The position numbers were made by a program, and so were the translations under genes. A DNA stretch of 64,000 nucleotides from Papaver somniferum (lineage: Eukaryota; Streptophyta; Magnoliopsida; Ranunculales; Papaveraceae). Shown piece after piece: positions 34,454-46,210 of the stretch. The stretch is taken from the NCBI RefSeq assembly GCF_003573695.1, contig NC_039358.1, positions 17,236,637 to 17,300,636 of the forward strand, written 5' to 3'. Positions within the stretch are counted from its first letter, which is position 1; every line of letters begins with the position of its first letter. A model generated the notes under the pieces. It saw only the letters and a program-made list of their open reading frames with translations, ran no database searches and was not told the DNA's origin.

Positions 34454-35719
34454 ATGCGTCGAATATCCATCAATCAAGTACTATGGCAGACCATGCAATC
34501 ATTTCCTCAAAAGTATATCAAACCAATTAATTTCTTTCCGGAGTTTGCTTCAAACCCTTTTCCAGAATCAAGTGCTTTATACATTCAAATCATGCAAAAA
34601 TCTTCTGCTGGAAGACCCAAGAAGAAGGTATACGAGCGAGTCTATGATCTTGACAGAGTTGTAGACCTGCAGAAGAAGCCATCTATCATTCTAGAGCTCA
34701 AAAACATCATTCTTAAAAGTAAAACACACTCTATTCTCATTCGAGACCTTGAGAAAGAAGTTGGGTTTGTTCAGAAATGGAATTTCATGGCTGTTATTGA
34801 AAAATATCCTTCAATATTTCATGTTACCAAGGATGCTGGAGGAAGCAGATCACCCATTATGGTTAAGTTGACAGACAAGGCACAAAAAGTTGTTGCTGAA
34901 GAAGATGATGCTAGGAGGCTGATGGAACCCATTTTAGTGAGGAGCCTCAGGAAGCTCTTAATGATGTCCAAGGATTGTCAAATTCCACTAGAGAAGATAG
35001 AACTCATACATTCCGAATTGGGTTTGCCTAAAGATTTCAGTGACTCATTGATTCCAAAGTATCCTGAATTCTTCTCTATAAAAGATGTCGACGGGAGACC
35101 ATATCTCCATTTAGAAAGTTGGGATTCTTCTTTAGCTGTCACTGCGAGTGAAGAGAAATTTCAAATACTTGCAGCTACAGAAGCTGGGAAAGACAAAGGG
35201 GGCTTGGATTGTGGTGGGTATAACAAGAAGGATTCCAAGATCAGTAGAGACGGTAATTTCTTTGGACCATTTGCTTTTCATTTGAATTTCCCTGCTGGAT
35301 TCAGACCCAACACCAAGTACCTTGAAGAAGTCCTGAAATGGCAAAAGATGCCCTTTCCATCGCCGTATTTGAATGGAAGAAGGTTTGATCCTGCAGACCC
35401 AAAAGCTCGAAAAAGGGCGGTTGGAGTACTTCATGAGATCCTAAGTTTGACAATGGAGAAAAGGATGAGTTCTACGCAGTTGGATGCATTTCATGCAGAA
35501 TATCAGTTACCAAGTAAGTTATTACTTTGTTTGGTTAAGAATCATGGTATTTTCTATCTTACCAACAAAGGAGCAAGAAGTACTGTATTCCTCAAGGAAG
35601 CTTACGATGGTTCAAATTTGATAGAGAAGTGTCCGTTGCTTAAATTTAATGATAAGTTTGTATCACTTGGCTGTAGAAGAGATTTCAATTTCAATAGTTC
35701 GACATCATCATGTGTTTAG
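34454..35719 (+). CDS. PORR-domain organelle RNA-binding protein, single exon, 421 aa
   Basis: The plant organelle RNA recognition (PORR) domain fills most of the protein. It starts at KKVYERVYDLDRVVDLQKKP (about residue 56) and continues with VGFVQKWNFMAVIEKYPSIF, LTDKAQKV, LRKLLMMSKD, KIELIHSELGLPKDF, LIPKYPEFF and later LTMEKRMSSTQLDAFH and LVKNHGIFYLT. Family members such as WTF1 bind group II introns in chloroplasts, and others act in mitochondria. The start ATG 34454 is the first after an in-frame stop; a longer reading would begin at GTG. The N-terminus is basic and hydroxyl-rich, fitting an organelle transit peptide, but which organelle is not clear. Members are commonly intronless. 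The frame is intact. A Copia LTR begins about 33 bp past the stop. Confidence 0.92.
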   Translation: MRRISINQVLWQTMQSFPQKYIKPINFFPEFASNPFPESSALYIQIMQKSSAGRPKKKVYERVYDLDRVVDLQKKPSIILELKNIILKSKTHSILIRDLEKEVGFVQKWNFMAVIEKYPSIFHVTKDAGGSRSPIMVKLTDKAQKVVAEEDDARRLMEPILVRSLRKLLMMSKDCQIPLEKIELIHSELGLPKDFSDSLIPKYPEFFSIKDVDGRPYLHLESWDSSLAVTASEEKFQILAATEAGKDKGGLDCGGYNKKDSKISRDGNFFGPFAFHLNFPAGFRPNTKYLEEVLKWQKMPFPSPYLNGRRFDPADPKARKRAVGVLHEILSLTMEKRMSSTQLDAFHAEYQLPSKLLLCLVKNHGIFYLTNKGARSTVFLKEAYDGSNLIEKCPLLKFNDKFVSLGCRRDFNFNSSTSSCV

Positions 35720-35887
35720 TCATAAATATTGTGTTTCTTTTCATCTAGCACTCTCATTATAGTTTGAAAAAACATGGATGTTGGGTTGAATAGGTCTTCC
35801 CTTTCATGTATATAAGAGAACATTATATGTTATAATAGTTTGATGCCTCTTTATCAATATCAAGTTCTTCCCCTTCCCTATTTTTTT

Positions 35888-36080
35888 AATTAGTCGCAAC
35901 GCTTTTAATTAGTTGTAATTAGTTGTAACGTCTGTTTTAATTATTTGTAAAATCATCTGTAACGTCTGTTTTTATTATTTGTTTAATTAGTTGCAACGGT
36001 TATTTTTATTATTTGTTTAATTAGTTGTAACGTCTGCTTTTATTATTTGTTTAATTAATTATAACGTCCGTTTTTATTAA
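35888..36080. repeat. Tandem repeat, period about 34 bp, 5 units
   Basis: Units of the form TAACGTCTGTTTTTATTATT-TGTTTAATTAGT recur with AACG near 35928, 35961, 35995, 36029 and 36063. The repeat sits directly at the broken end of the left Copia LTR. Confidence 0.85.
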
Positions 36081-38149
36081 ATGTTCATTCATTTTGTTTA
36101 TATTAAATCAATAAATAAATTGTAACTTATGCACCATTCCATGTTCCGTGTTATTTTTCACATAGTTTTTTTTTGTAATGTCTGCACTATTAAAATGTTA
36201 TGACGTTATTGTTGGCAATTGACTAAGTATTGTTAATCATTAACGGGGTTATTATCATTGGCTGGTTATCGACTATCAACTTTGACTGTTAACTGAATTA
36301 TGATTATTGGCTGGATTTCTGACTTAACCGATTGACCTTCAGAACCATCAAGAAATTTGGTCTCTAAAAATCCATTTTGACCATAAAGAAATTTGGTTTG
36401 GGGATTATTATACTGGAATTATTTATTTTAATGTCCTTTATTTTGGCACTTTACGGTTGGTCCCAACTCGACTCAAAAAAATAACATATTGGATCCAAAA
36501 GTACTCGAGAACCATTATTATGTTTTTTGATGTGGAAATCATTTTTTTTGTGAGAAGTGAATATATTCCTTCATAAAACCTTCCGCCAATGAAAAAGCAC
36601 CGTCTAGGTGGAGCTAAATATACCTTATGTTTCTAAGAACATGCATTCCAATTTTTGTGGAAGCACTTACAAAGGGCGATATGAGTCGGAAATTATTTTT
36701 TTTCCATTTTTCTACTTCATTCATGGTACTAACAAACCAGTCTATCTTGAAGTGTGTCAACAAGAGATTCAATATCTTCAGTAATATATTCAACCTAAAA
36801 TAAGTGGTTGACATGCGAAGTGAGATTCTTTTGTCCTGTTGAGATAAAGAAATTTCTCAAACTAAGCTAATCGTAGCAACATTGAAAATGAAAAACCCCA
36901 AAGTAATGAGGGTTAGGCATACTGACTCATGTGAAGCATGTGAAAACGAACATATACATATATGAGAGAAATATGTATTACTGTCCCAGGTAGTAATAAC
37001 ACCAAAGTACAGGTATCAACCGAACATGTGATCAAGATAGATGTTATTCTAACTCACATCAAAAGGAAAGAGTTGGGAATGAATATTTCTACTGATATCA
37101 ATGCGGGTACCATAGTAACAATCGATTTCCAGAGGGAGGTTATACTTTAAACATCAAATTTATTGGCAAGAAGAACTATGCTTAGCCAATTGACTATCTT
37201 ATTCAGTTGAACTTTATACATTGTCTGCACTTATGGAATTAAAAGTACATCATTTCCAAGAGACATTAATTTTCTAATACACTTGAGATATATTTGGATG
37301 GAAATATATATCATCCCCTCTGAAACGTAACATATATTTACTCTAAAGTACTTGAGTTAAATCCCACTTTTGTTACGAATAAGGTCACACCACTTATTAA
37401 ATCTCTCAAGATTCAACGTCTAACTGATAGTGGTTTTTCTCCCACTAATTTAAGGAATATACACTAGTTTTTGAACTTATTCTTTGTAATGTGACTACGA
37501 TATTGGATCATCGAGTGAAGCAATGCTCAAATTTTGTTTCCAAGATGGAACAAAGATTAAAAGTCACAAAAGCTCTATATGTACCGAGAGCTAATCACCT
37601 TGTTAAATTCCAAAGATACCCATGCAAGTGGATATCATATGGAAACTCACAATGATGAGAATGTAATTGATTGCATCTTTTATAGTCTCTAATATATTTG
37701 GAAGGAAATATATCTTAGAGAAACTAATGAGTCAATCTAGTGAAATGTAAATCACTATAGTATTTGGATTATTAAATTCATATTGACTCCGACGATGAAA
37801 TGTTGGGAATTGATTCATACAGGCTTTGACATAACCGTAAAGGCACTTTGGTTGTGACATGATGTTTCATTTTGAAAGGAATCATACGTACATCACTGTG
37901 TTTGAGTGGATGAGACAATGGGAAAAAGATTGACAGAATGTGAAGTGACGACATATCTCTCAATAAGTGTTTTCTAAAGTACTAGATGCACAACCCCCTT
38001 CTCATTATGCTTTTAGGTAATAAAGCATATCACTCATCTTTCAAAGTCTTCAGTAAAACAGGATCGAGACCATCCTAAGATGCAAATGGTAAAATTTAAA
38101 AGAAAACAAGGTGAAATTCAGAAAAATATAATGCGGAGCATTAAATTGA

Positions 38150-40210
38150 CTTATGGCTCTGGTGAATGTTTTGACATTTTGGACTAATTATAGTTCCCAA
38201 GAAATTTGCGTTTGGAAAACTACTAGCACATATTTTATATGTAAGGACTCACCACCCCTTGTATTAGTTAGAGAGTATACATCAAAAGGACTTGATGGTT
38301 ACTCCATGTTTAATAGGATCAATATAGAGCATCCTATACCCCATGGTCTCGCAAAGGCTATCATCAAAGGTTACAGATGGCGCCTAAGGCATGGTTATGC
38401 GTACAAACCTACCTTTAACTGCTTGGGGAATATGCAATATTACATGCATCTTTACTTAATTCGTTTTAGAACCCAATGTTAGTCAACCTTTTTTGCGCAC
38501 CAGTTGGTAACTGGATTTAAGCCTGACATTCGTGTTCTTAGGCATTTTTGGTTGCACTATATATGTGCCATTACGACTCCATATCGTACTATGATGGGTC
38601 TTCAAAACTGTTAAGTAGTTATGTTGGAAATGAGTTCCCAATAATTATCCGCATTTTAAACCTTTTTGGCGGGATATCTCTTACCGCTAGATCTGCGGTT
38701 GTCATTTTAGTGAGACAGTTTTCCCGTCGTTAGGGGGAGATAAGAAAAAGTATTTTCTAAGGGAACGACAGGAATTGTCGTGGTGTGTTCTCACTGTGTC
38801 TCATATTGATTCTTGTACTCCACAAATGTAAATGTGAAGTGACAAAGAATAATCGATTTCAGAAAGTGCACTGATATCGACAACGTGACAAGACTACACT
38901 TACCAGCTGCAAATGTTCCTGCAAGGTTAGAAATCCTCAGTATGGGGTACACCATAGACTAGAGTGTTGTAACTACTACACTTGGTGGAAGTGTAGTTAA
39001 GGCTGTGGCTCCACAAATGAAGATGGAGAGACCACCAGGTTCGATCAATACTCACCTAGAAAGGAAGTAGATGAGTAAGGCACAACCTAATTTGTATCAT
39101 TAATGAAATCATCTCATTTGATTGTCTTTGACTATGTCCATGAATCAATACTGGAGGACGTTCCGAAGTTTAATGATTCCAAAGAACAATGAAATCCTAA
39201 AGTATTATGAGAACACACACGAGTCAATGGAAAGATCGTGCGAAAATATGAATGATTATTTTTATATATAGTTGCTCAATAAAATAGAGCACGACGATAT
39301 CGAACCATGCTTCTTATTGCTTAATGTCAGCGAAGAGCATATTTGGCATATATAATCCAGGTAGAACTTGGTTCTTTGACAAATATACATGTATTTGGTG
39401 TGGTAGTGCTAACCAACCAAGTGTAAAGCCTATTGGACATACATGATTATTTTGTCACAAAGCATAATAAGAGGAAAGCAGTCTTAAAATATAAAGACTC
39501 GCCTTGTGGCACGAGGTTTCTCACAAAGCCCAGGAACTGTTCTCTTGTAATGAACTTTATAGTGTTCCTCTACTTAGTTAGCTTGGTAATTTCAAAAGGA
39601 CTTGAAATGCATCATATGTATGTGTTTGTTACGTATCTCTGAAAGAATCAAGAGATAGAAGATATTTACAAAAGTACTTGATAGCCTTTTGTTGCCCAAA
39701 TTAAGTGACTCTAAAGCACAGAGTGCGTTTACAGTTAGATATAACGCTCACTTATAGATTGAAGCAATCGGGCGGATGTGGTATACCCATCTAACTGACT
39801 ATTTGATTTGAAGGGGATAAACAAGTAAGTTATTTTTCCTTGCGTATTCACAAGAAAGTTCTTGATTTGGAATTGTAGCTATCTATGTCGATGGTACAGA
39901 CATGACGGGTACTCTTGATGTAATAAGAGACCTTAAAAGCTATTTGCAATCCGAATTTGAGATGAAAAGTCTGGGGAAAGCTCGACCAAATACTGAGCTT
40001 GTGGTATATTATTCCACCAGTTTGCATATGTCTAAATTTTTCAGGAAATTTAACAAAGACATGCATCCTGATAGCACTCCCATGATTAATCGAGGTTCAA
40101 ATGTAAGTAAGAGACCATTTGTCTAAAGGAAGATGACGAAGATGTGTTGGGAGATGAAATTCCCATATCTAAGTACAGTAGACGCATTTTTGGTACTTAG
40201 TATAATAATG
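38150..40210 (+). pseudogene. Copia pol remnant (integrase and reverse transcriptase)
   Basis: 38330-38470 resembles the integrase end (HPIPHGLAKAIIKG, then YLIRFRTQC for the family's HAaxLIRIRP). 38505-38735 matches the region after integrase (LVTGFKPDIRVLRHF, then YVGNEFPIIIRILNLF). 39500-39530 reads KTRLVARGFSQSPG-like RT sequence. 39875-40130 reads VAIYVDGTDMTGT, where the catalytic YVDD is YVDG, followed by FEMKSLGKA and STPMINR. Many stops interrupt the frames. Confidence 0.78.
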
Positions 40211-40613
40211 TACTCGATTAAATTTTACATCCTCAGGGAACTTGTTAGCTAGATATAGCTCAGCGCCAACGCAACGTCATTGGAATGGTATAGTGAATGT
40301 AATCATGTACTCAAAAGTAACCATTGACATAAAAAAAAATTCCCTACAAGGACATAAAAATGAATGCTAATGAAAGTGCAATCCAAAAGCTTTTGATTAT
40401 GAAGGAACAATAATATCTTCTCCAGCGAAAGTAATCAGGGGGAGATATGATAGACTATTTTCTAAGTCATTATCGATATTCAGTTTCGAAAACTACATGA
40501 CTAAAGGAACTGTCTGGAACAACTCTGAAAATAATCATAGGGAGATGTCGACATCAGGGGAAGGATCCAAGGATATGATGTCGACATATTTTACTTCGAA
40601 ATTGAAGTTGTGT

Positions 40614-41475
40614 TGTACTCTTTTTCCCTTCGATCGAGAATAGTTTTTCCCAAAGGGTTTTGTTACTCGACAAGGTTTTTAGCGAGACAACACTAAAAAC
40701 ATCAAGTATGTTGAACGTTGAAGACATAACGATCGCGTTGATATTACTGAAAATATCTTAATCAAAGAAATGAAACGCGATATTTTCTTAAGCAACGAAC
40801 TTCCAGAATCAACAACAGGGTCTTATAAACATTCAAGTCACCAAAGTAAAGTGTGATAAACTCCTTTTGACTGCATTAGACTAATGAAAAAATTGTCTGA
40901 CATCAGGGGGAGCATCTAATGGTGTGTTGAACTATTTCCTTTCACCGAGGTTTTTTTTTCCCACAAGGTTTTAATACTCGGCAAGGTTTTTAATGATACA
41001 ACAACAAACACCAGGAAGTAATTTGCTAACTAAGGCTATTGTTTTCTCCACAAGGGTTTTCTGCCTTATGAGTTGTGAAGCAACTAATCAACTTCAACGG
41101 AGCAAAGTGATCATCTGCAACGGATCACCTTTACTTACATCTGTCACGTTGTACTCTTTTCCCTTCGTCAAGGTTTTGTCCCACTGGGTTTTCCCTTGTC
41201 AAGGTTTTAATGAGGCAACGTATATGCATCCAACTATGTCCTAAGTTTTCTTAATATTGTACTCTTTCTTTAGTTCAGGTTTTGTCCATCTGAATTCTCC
41301 AAAGAAGTTTTAACGAGGCAATTAACTTAGACATGTCGGTCTTTGAAGATCGTATTGCATGTGATAAACTACATGTAAAGTACGAGACAACATGTGAAGT
41401 ACTACATGTGAAGAGTTGTAATAAGGTTTTGTCCCATTGGTTTTTTCCCTTGTCAAGGTTTTAATGAGGCAATTG
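40614..41475 (+). repeat. Interspersed 3' untranslated repeats of the Copia element, about 5 copies
   Basis: A module of about 60-80 bp recurs near 40614, 40927, 41147, 41256 and 41410. Its parts are TTGTACTCTTTTTCCCTTCG, then GGTTTTGTCCCATTGGGTTT, then CAAGGTTTTAATGAGGCAA. The same kind of module is widespread between pol and the 3' LTR in plant Copia elements. Its role is not known to me. Confidence 0.8.
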
Positions 41476-41585
41476 ATTTCAACACAAGTCATCAAGGAGA
41501 GAACAACATTTGAAGAACTACATTTAAAGCACTATATGTGAAGCACCATGTATAAAGCTTTGTTATTGAACCACACAAGGGGGAG

Positions 41586-41752
41586 TGTTATAGGGCCTAT
41601 GGTCCATGGATGTGCGATCCATTAGATGAATAGGTCTTCCCTTTCATGTATATAAGAGACCATTATATGTATGTAATAGTTTGATTCCTCTTTATCAATA
41701 TCAAGTTCTTCTCCTTCTCCATCTCTTACTTTTACCTATTATTTCCACTGCA
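41586..41752 (+). repeat. 3' LTR of the decayed Copia element
   Basis: It runs from TGTTATAGGGCC to TTTCCACTGCA, about 167 bp. The part from 41630 to 41720 matches the truncated 5' copy at about 35785-35880. TATATAAGAG near 41650 is a likely TATA box. Confidence 0.75.
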
Positions 41753-41903
41753 AAATTTTTAAGTTTAATCCTACATAATTTGGTTACTATGTTGACAAAG
41801 AAAGAAAAACAAGTACTCCGTTACTTTCTATTTCTGACCAGGATACTGAAACTTGTCGGAAATCACTAGAGGCCATTCAGTCCCGTCCCGGGGAAATAAA
41901 AAA

Positions 41904-43040
41904 GAAGGCTATTATTGGGGCGTCACATTCCATTAGAGGGGCTTCACTTGGATTCTTAGTGTCCAAAAAAGTGGTTATGGGATATCCTAACACATAAACA
42001 AAATGTCTAGATTACCCTTTAACTAAAATAAAAATTTAAAAACCTAATCTTTTATATTCTAATTCGCAAAAAAACTGCTCCTCTTCCTTCTCAGTAATTT
42101 CAATTCAATTCAACTTCAATTCACTTCATCGTTGCGATTACGTCTAGGTTCGCCAACCGTAATTTCAGTTTTTGAAGAACTTACGTCAAGGTTTGGATGA
42201 ATTCAAACCGTAGAATTATCTTGCATGTTCGTTTACGTCCAAGTTTATCTTCATTCCAACCGTAGAAATTTAAATCACGTCCAGGTTCCTTTTAATTCCA
42301 ACCGTAGAAAATAAATTTACGTCCATGTTTATCTTATAAGCTAACCTAGACGTAATTCTTCCTGGATGTTTTAGAAGAAGCTTCAAATTGGATTACGTCT
42401 AGGTTCGTGATGTAATTTTTCCAGACGTAATCTTCTACGTCTAGGTTCGCGAAGTAAACTTTCCAGACGTAATCTTCTACGTCTAGGTTCGTGATTTTTT
42501 TTTCCAGACGTATTCTCCCACGTCTGGGTTTTTGAAGTGTTTGGCATGACATATTACCAACCGTAATTCAATTTTGTCCTATTGGAACCAGTTACGGTTT
42601 GGAGTTCTTCCAAAACCTAGACGTAAACCTAAATTACGGTTGGCGACGAAGCTAAACCCAACCGTAATTTTCCATGAAAGTCTAAAAATCTCAAACTTTT
42701 TGCGTTGTAAGCTAGTTTTGAGCGAAATTGAACCCATGGGAGATAATTTAGAGGTGTACCTGTTTATTTTCAACCATTGGTTCTTCACTTTGTTGGTTTA
42801 TTTCTTCAATTGGTTGAGATTCATCATCACTTTGTGTTAAACCCTCTCCACCATTTAACAAAATTCATCTTCTTAATTTAATTATTATCTAATTAAATTA
42901 AAATTAACTACATAAGGGTTGTTTGGTCATTTCAAAATTATTTGAGATAAGGGGTTTTTGATATTACTTGTGGGTGACCCATTTTTATCTTATTAGGTGA
43001 CGCCCATCTAATGGAATGTGACGGCCCAATAATAGCCTTC
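41904..43040. mobile_element. Non-autonomous TIR DNA transposon, 1137 bp (possibly hAT)
   Basis: Both ends begin GAAGGCTATTATTGGG read inward, and the inverted repeat runs about 45 bp with few mismatches (through CGTCACATTCCATTAGA). Flanks are ATAAAAAA (41896-41903) and ATAAAAAG (43041-43048), an imperfect 8-bp duplication that suggests hAT; the A-rich site makes this weak. The interior has no transposase but an array of ACGTCTAGGTT/AACCGTAA motifs. Confidence 0.8.
42140..42670. repeat. ACGTCTAGGTT / GACGTAA motif array
   Basis: ACGTCTAGGTT-type motifs, their inverted form CCTAGACGTAA or CCAGACGTAA, and AACCGTA(A/G) recur more than 15 times. Within 42394-42540 a unit of about 50 bp is tandem (TCTACGTCTAGGTTCGCGA, then TTCCAGACGTAAT). 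A minus-strand ORF here only mirrors the repeat. Confidence 0.8.
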
Positions 43041-43366
43041 ATAAAAAGTTGATAGATGTATATGAAGAAATAGCACTACTTTGTGAATGATTGCTAATAT
43101 CACTGCAGTTTTTATTTAGATTTTTAACCTTTACTTTGTCAGTGATAGTGGTGCCGCCATGTCAGCCTAAAGGGTTTTCCATTAGATTTAGTTTGAGTTT
43201 GGTAATGTTTTTATTTTTCCAAAAGCACTTTCAAAACCTATATATGTTAATAATTTTTGAAATTAGTGTTTGGTAAAAAAAATTCAAAGTGCTTTTTACC
43301 TAAAGCACTCCCGAAATTCCTTAATTTTTAAAAGTTGGGGGAGGAGGAGCTTTTCAAAAAACGCGC
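43041..43366. other. Short spacer between two DNA transposons
   Basis: No gene. Around 43190-43310 the text GTTTGGTAA...CCAAAAGCACTTT resembles ends of hAT/MITE families and may pair with AAAGTACTTTTGC...CCAAACTAGG at 48810-48855, which would make an outer element, but no target duplication was found. Confidence 0.35.
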
Positions 43367-44524
43367 AATTGGGGGATAAAAAAACTAATTGTGGGATACA
43401 ACTAAAAGACAAAAACGAGTTTTAAATAGTAAATCAAAGTCACCCCTATCCATGTATTTATACTAATTCCTAATCTACCCCTCATTAGTCTGGTTTAGTG
43501 GCTAATCATAATTAGTTATGTTAATTAATTAGTTTGAAAATGATTAACATAAATCATTATCATTTTGGATAAATCATGATCTTTTTGAAGAGATTAGTGA
43601 CCAAAAAGATGATCATGAGTCTTCATTCAGCAATAAACATGTCTTTTATGTTCAATCTTCTCCCGATGTAAATTTGGATTTATCATGAATGGACCGGGAA
43701 AACAAAATGCCAGCATTGAAATAACTATGAATACCATGCCGGAACAACAAAAACCGGCATGGTATTCATAGTTTCTTCAATGCCGGTTCATTGTATCCCC
43801 CAATCTTACCATTTGTCGACTTTGTTTAGAAGGTGCACGGGAAACGGATACTCCCACCAACAATGCCGGCATTGATCATTTTTTATCGAATACGCCGGCA
43901 CCAACTGCCGGTTTGCTGTATCGGTCAACAAAGAATGCCGACATCAGGTTCTTAACTTGGCGAAGAGGTGGCGTTGGAGAAGACGAGTAAAGTGTAGGTA
44001 AAGACAAGCATTTTACTAACTATTTTGTAGCCAAACCTATTCACAGTATTACATTATTGTCCATACATATACATTCGTCCTATCTCGAAGTCTCTTGAAA
44101 TCTTTCGCGTCTCAATTCTTACTAAGTTGATCGAGATCGTTTAGCAACCATTAGTCAAACGTAAAAATATGCTGGTGCACAAATTGGGGGAGAAAATGGT
44201 GTACAAGTAGCATGATTCCTTTGGTCTTGTATATAAAAGAGATGAACATATATACTACTACTTTCGATAATGATTGATCAAGATCTGCATTCCAAATACC
44301 AGCCAGCAGCTAGCTTGGTAGCTAAAGTGCTAAACAGTCATATTCAAACATGAGATTATAAGCACTGCCGGCATTGAAAACCAAATGCCGGCAACAATGC
44401 CGGCACTATTTTCTTAAAATCTCACAACGCCGGCAGTGTAGAACTTTACTCCAGAAACTTCAAATTTTAAAACATATGTTCCGGCATATTAGTTTATAAT
44501 ATAAACAATACCGGCACCAAAAAT

Positions 44525-44705
44525 CGGAATGGTCTTCGATTAGAAATCAGTACCGGCACCAGAAATCGGCATGGCATTCATCAAAAAAACTATGCCGACA
44601 AACTGATACCAAAGACACAAAAAAATCGGAATTGTCTTCAACTAGAAATCAGTACAGGCACTGGAAATCGGCATGGCATTCATCAAAAGAACAATGCCGA
44701 CAACC
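44525..44705. repeat. Tandem duplication in the TGCCGG element, period 102 bp
   Basis: Two copies start CGGAATGGTCTTC at 44525 and CGGAATTGTCTTC at 44627. Both contain AAATCGGCATGGCATTCATC and end in ATGCCGACAA. Confidence 0.85.
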
Positions 44706-45969
44706 TCTTCACTGCCATATATCAATTTTCGGTGTAAACACCATCATCTCAGGTTATTTGTTTGTTGCCAGTTCAATCTCCTTCACCGACTGCAGCATCG
44801 CTGCACTTGATTCCAACACCCATTGACCACACAGCTGAACTATCTATTACAGACGGAACCCATGTCTTCAGCTCCACTGTTTGTTTCCTCTGGCACACAT
44901 TCAATCCAAGTATGACTCAAGTCAATTAGAACCACTAGCCACTTCATCTTCTTTTCTGTATAAGCCATTGAAGTCTTCCACCTTCGCTTCATCTTGCCAT
45001 GTAAACAACACCAGCGACCATCCTCAACGAGAACAGGTTTCTTTGGAGGAATGTCCAATCTCTATGTAAGCACCAACGGAAACCCATTTAGTAGCATTAC
45101 TTCACTCTGAATACAACCACCTTTGGGTGTTAAATGATATTTTTCTATCGGTTTTACACCTTCTGGTTGCGTCAGTGGGTACAAATTCACGTAGCTCTCA
45201 ACGGAAACATTGAATGCAATATTGATCATTAGTAAAACGGTGAAGTAATGTGCAATTTAGATTTAACTAAATTTTAGATACAAGCCGGCATTGAGTAAGA
45301 AAACACGAGCATGCCGGAAACATCTCCGGCATTTATATTGCACAATAAACAGTGCCGGTTGTAATGAAATTCGATCCAGAAAATCTCGGTTTGTTACTAA
45401 TTCATTGTCGGCACTGATATGACATTGCAAAACAATACCGGAACAGTTTGCCGGCATGGCATTCATATGAAATTCAACGCCGGTTCTTATTTTCGGCATG
45501 CTCGATAAAAAAAAGTTCAATGCCGGCACACTCAACTGACATTGCTCAGAATTTTTAATTTTTCCTCATGCTCTTCCAGCGTTGATTTTTACTTGTTGAG
45601 CATGCCGATTATAAGCCATAAAGAGCTGTGTGATGATTGATAAGAATAGCACATATATAAGCCCTAATAACATGTGTATACCCAATCACTCTATAGATGG
45701 TTGGTTGTGAAAGCACGTATCAATGTGAAAAATTACCAATTTCAAACAGATTGTTTGGATAAATCTCTGGCAGCAGATAAAGATACCTGATGGACAATAG
45801 TAAAGTAAAGGAAGAATGTAAATGCCAGTGTACAGTCATACAAAATAAGCTTAGCACAGGGTGTTCCTAGACGCCAGATGAAAAAACGAAAGAAACTAAA
45901 TTACCAGGGAGGATTGGACCCGTCTCTAACAGTATTTATTTGAGAGTGAATTTCGTTCTACTACTAGCT

Positions 45970-46210
45970 CACTACCGGCACTGATATGAAATTGTGAAAC
46001 ATGCCAGAATTGTTCACCGACATGGTATTTATATGAAATTCTATGCCGGTTCTTGTTGTCGGCATGGTCTTCAACATTAAGTCAATACCGGCATTGTATT
46101 CATATAGAATTCGATGCCGGTTTTTGTTGTCGCCATGGTATTCATATAGAGTTCTATGCCGGTTTTTGTTGCCGGCATGGTCTTCAACATTAAATCAATG
46201 CCGGCAACGG
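45970..46210. repeat. Paired TGCCGG...CCGGCATGG units in tandem
   Basis: At least three units of ATGCCGGTT(C/T)TTGTTG followed by (T/C)CGGCATGGT and then an ATTCATATAGA or CTTCAACATTAA spacer. Each unit is a small inverted pair that could fold or bind a dimer. Confidence 0.8.

Larger units (their letters stand above)
35753..41752 (+). mobile_element. Decayed Copia LTR retrotransposon, about 6 kb
   Basis: The left LTR remnant (about 35753-35881) and right LTR (41586-41752) share about 100 bp including GAATAGGTCTTCCCTTTCAT and TTTATCAATATCAAGTTCTT. A purine tract AAGGGGGAG precedes the right LTR. Between them lie integrase and reverse transcriptase remnants in Copia order and, near the 3' end, an array of untranslated repeats. 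No ORF is intact. The left LTR is truncated where the 34-bp tandem repeat begins. 36080-38150 is AT-rich with no convincing protein match. Confidence 0.8.

Noticed and set aside
36962..37150. 62-codon ORF in the decayed Copia
   Set aside because: No clear match to gag or pol and flanked by stops; too weak to call.
42346..42552. Minus ORF with repeated NLDVEDYVWK
   Set aside because: A reading of the ACGTCTAGGTT DNA repeat, not a coding gene.
42140..42670. CRISPR-like array
   Set aside because: Repeats vary in length and orientation and lie inside a plant TIR element; no spacer pattern.
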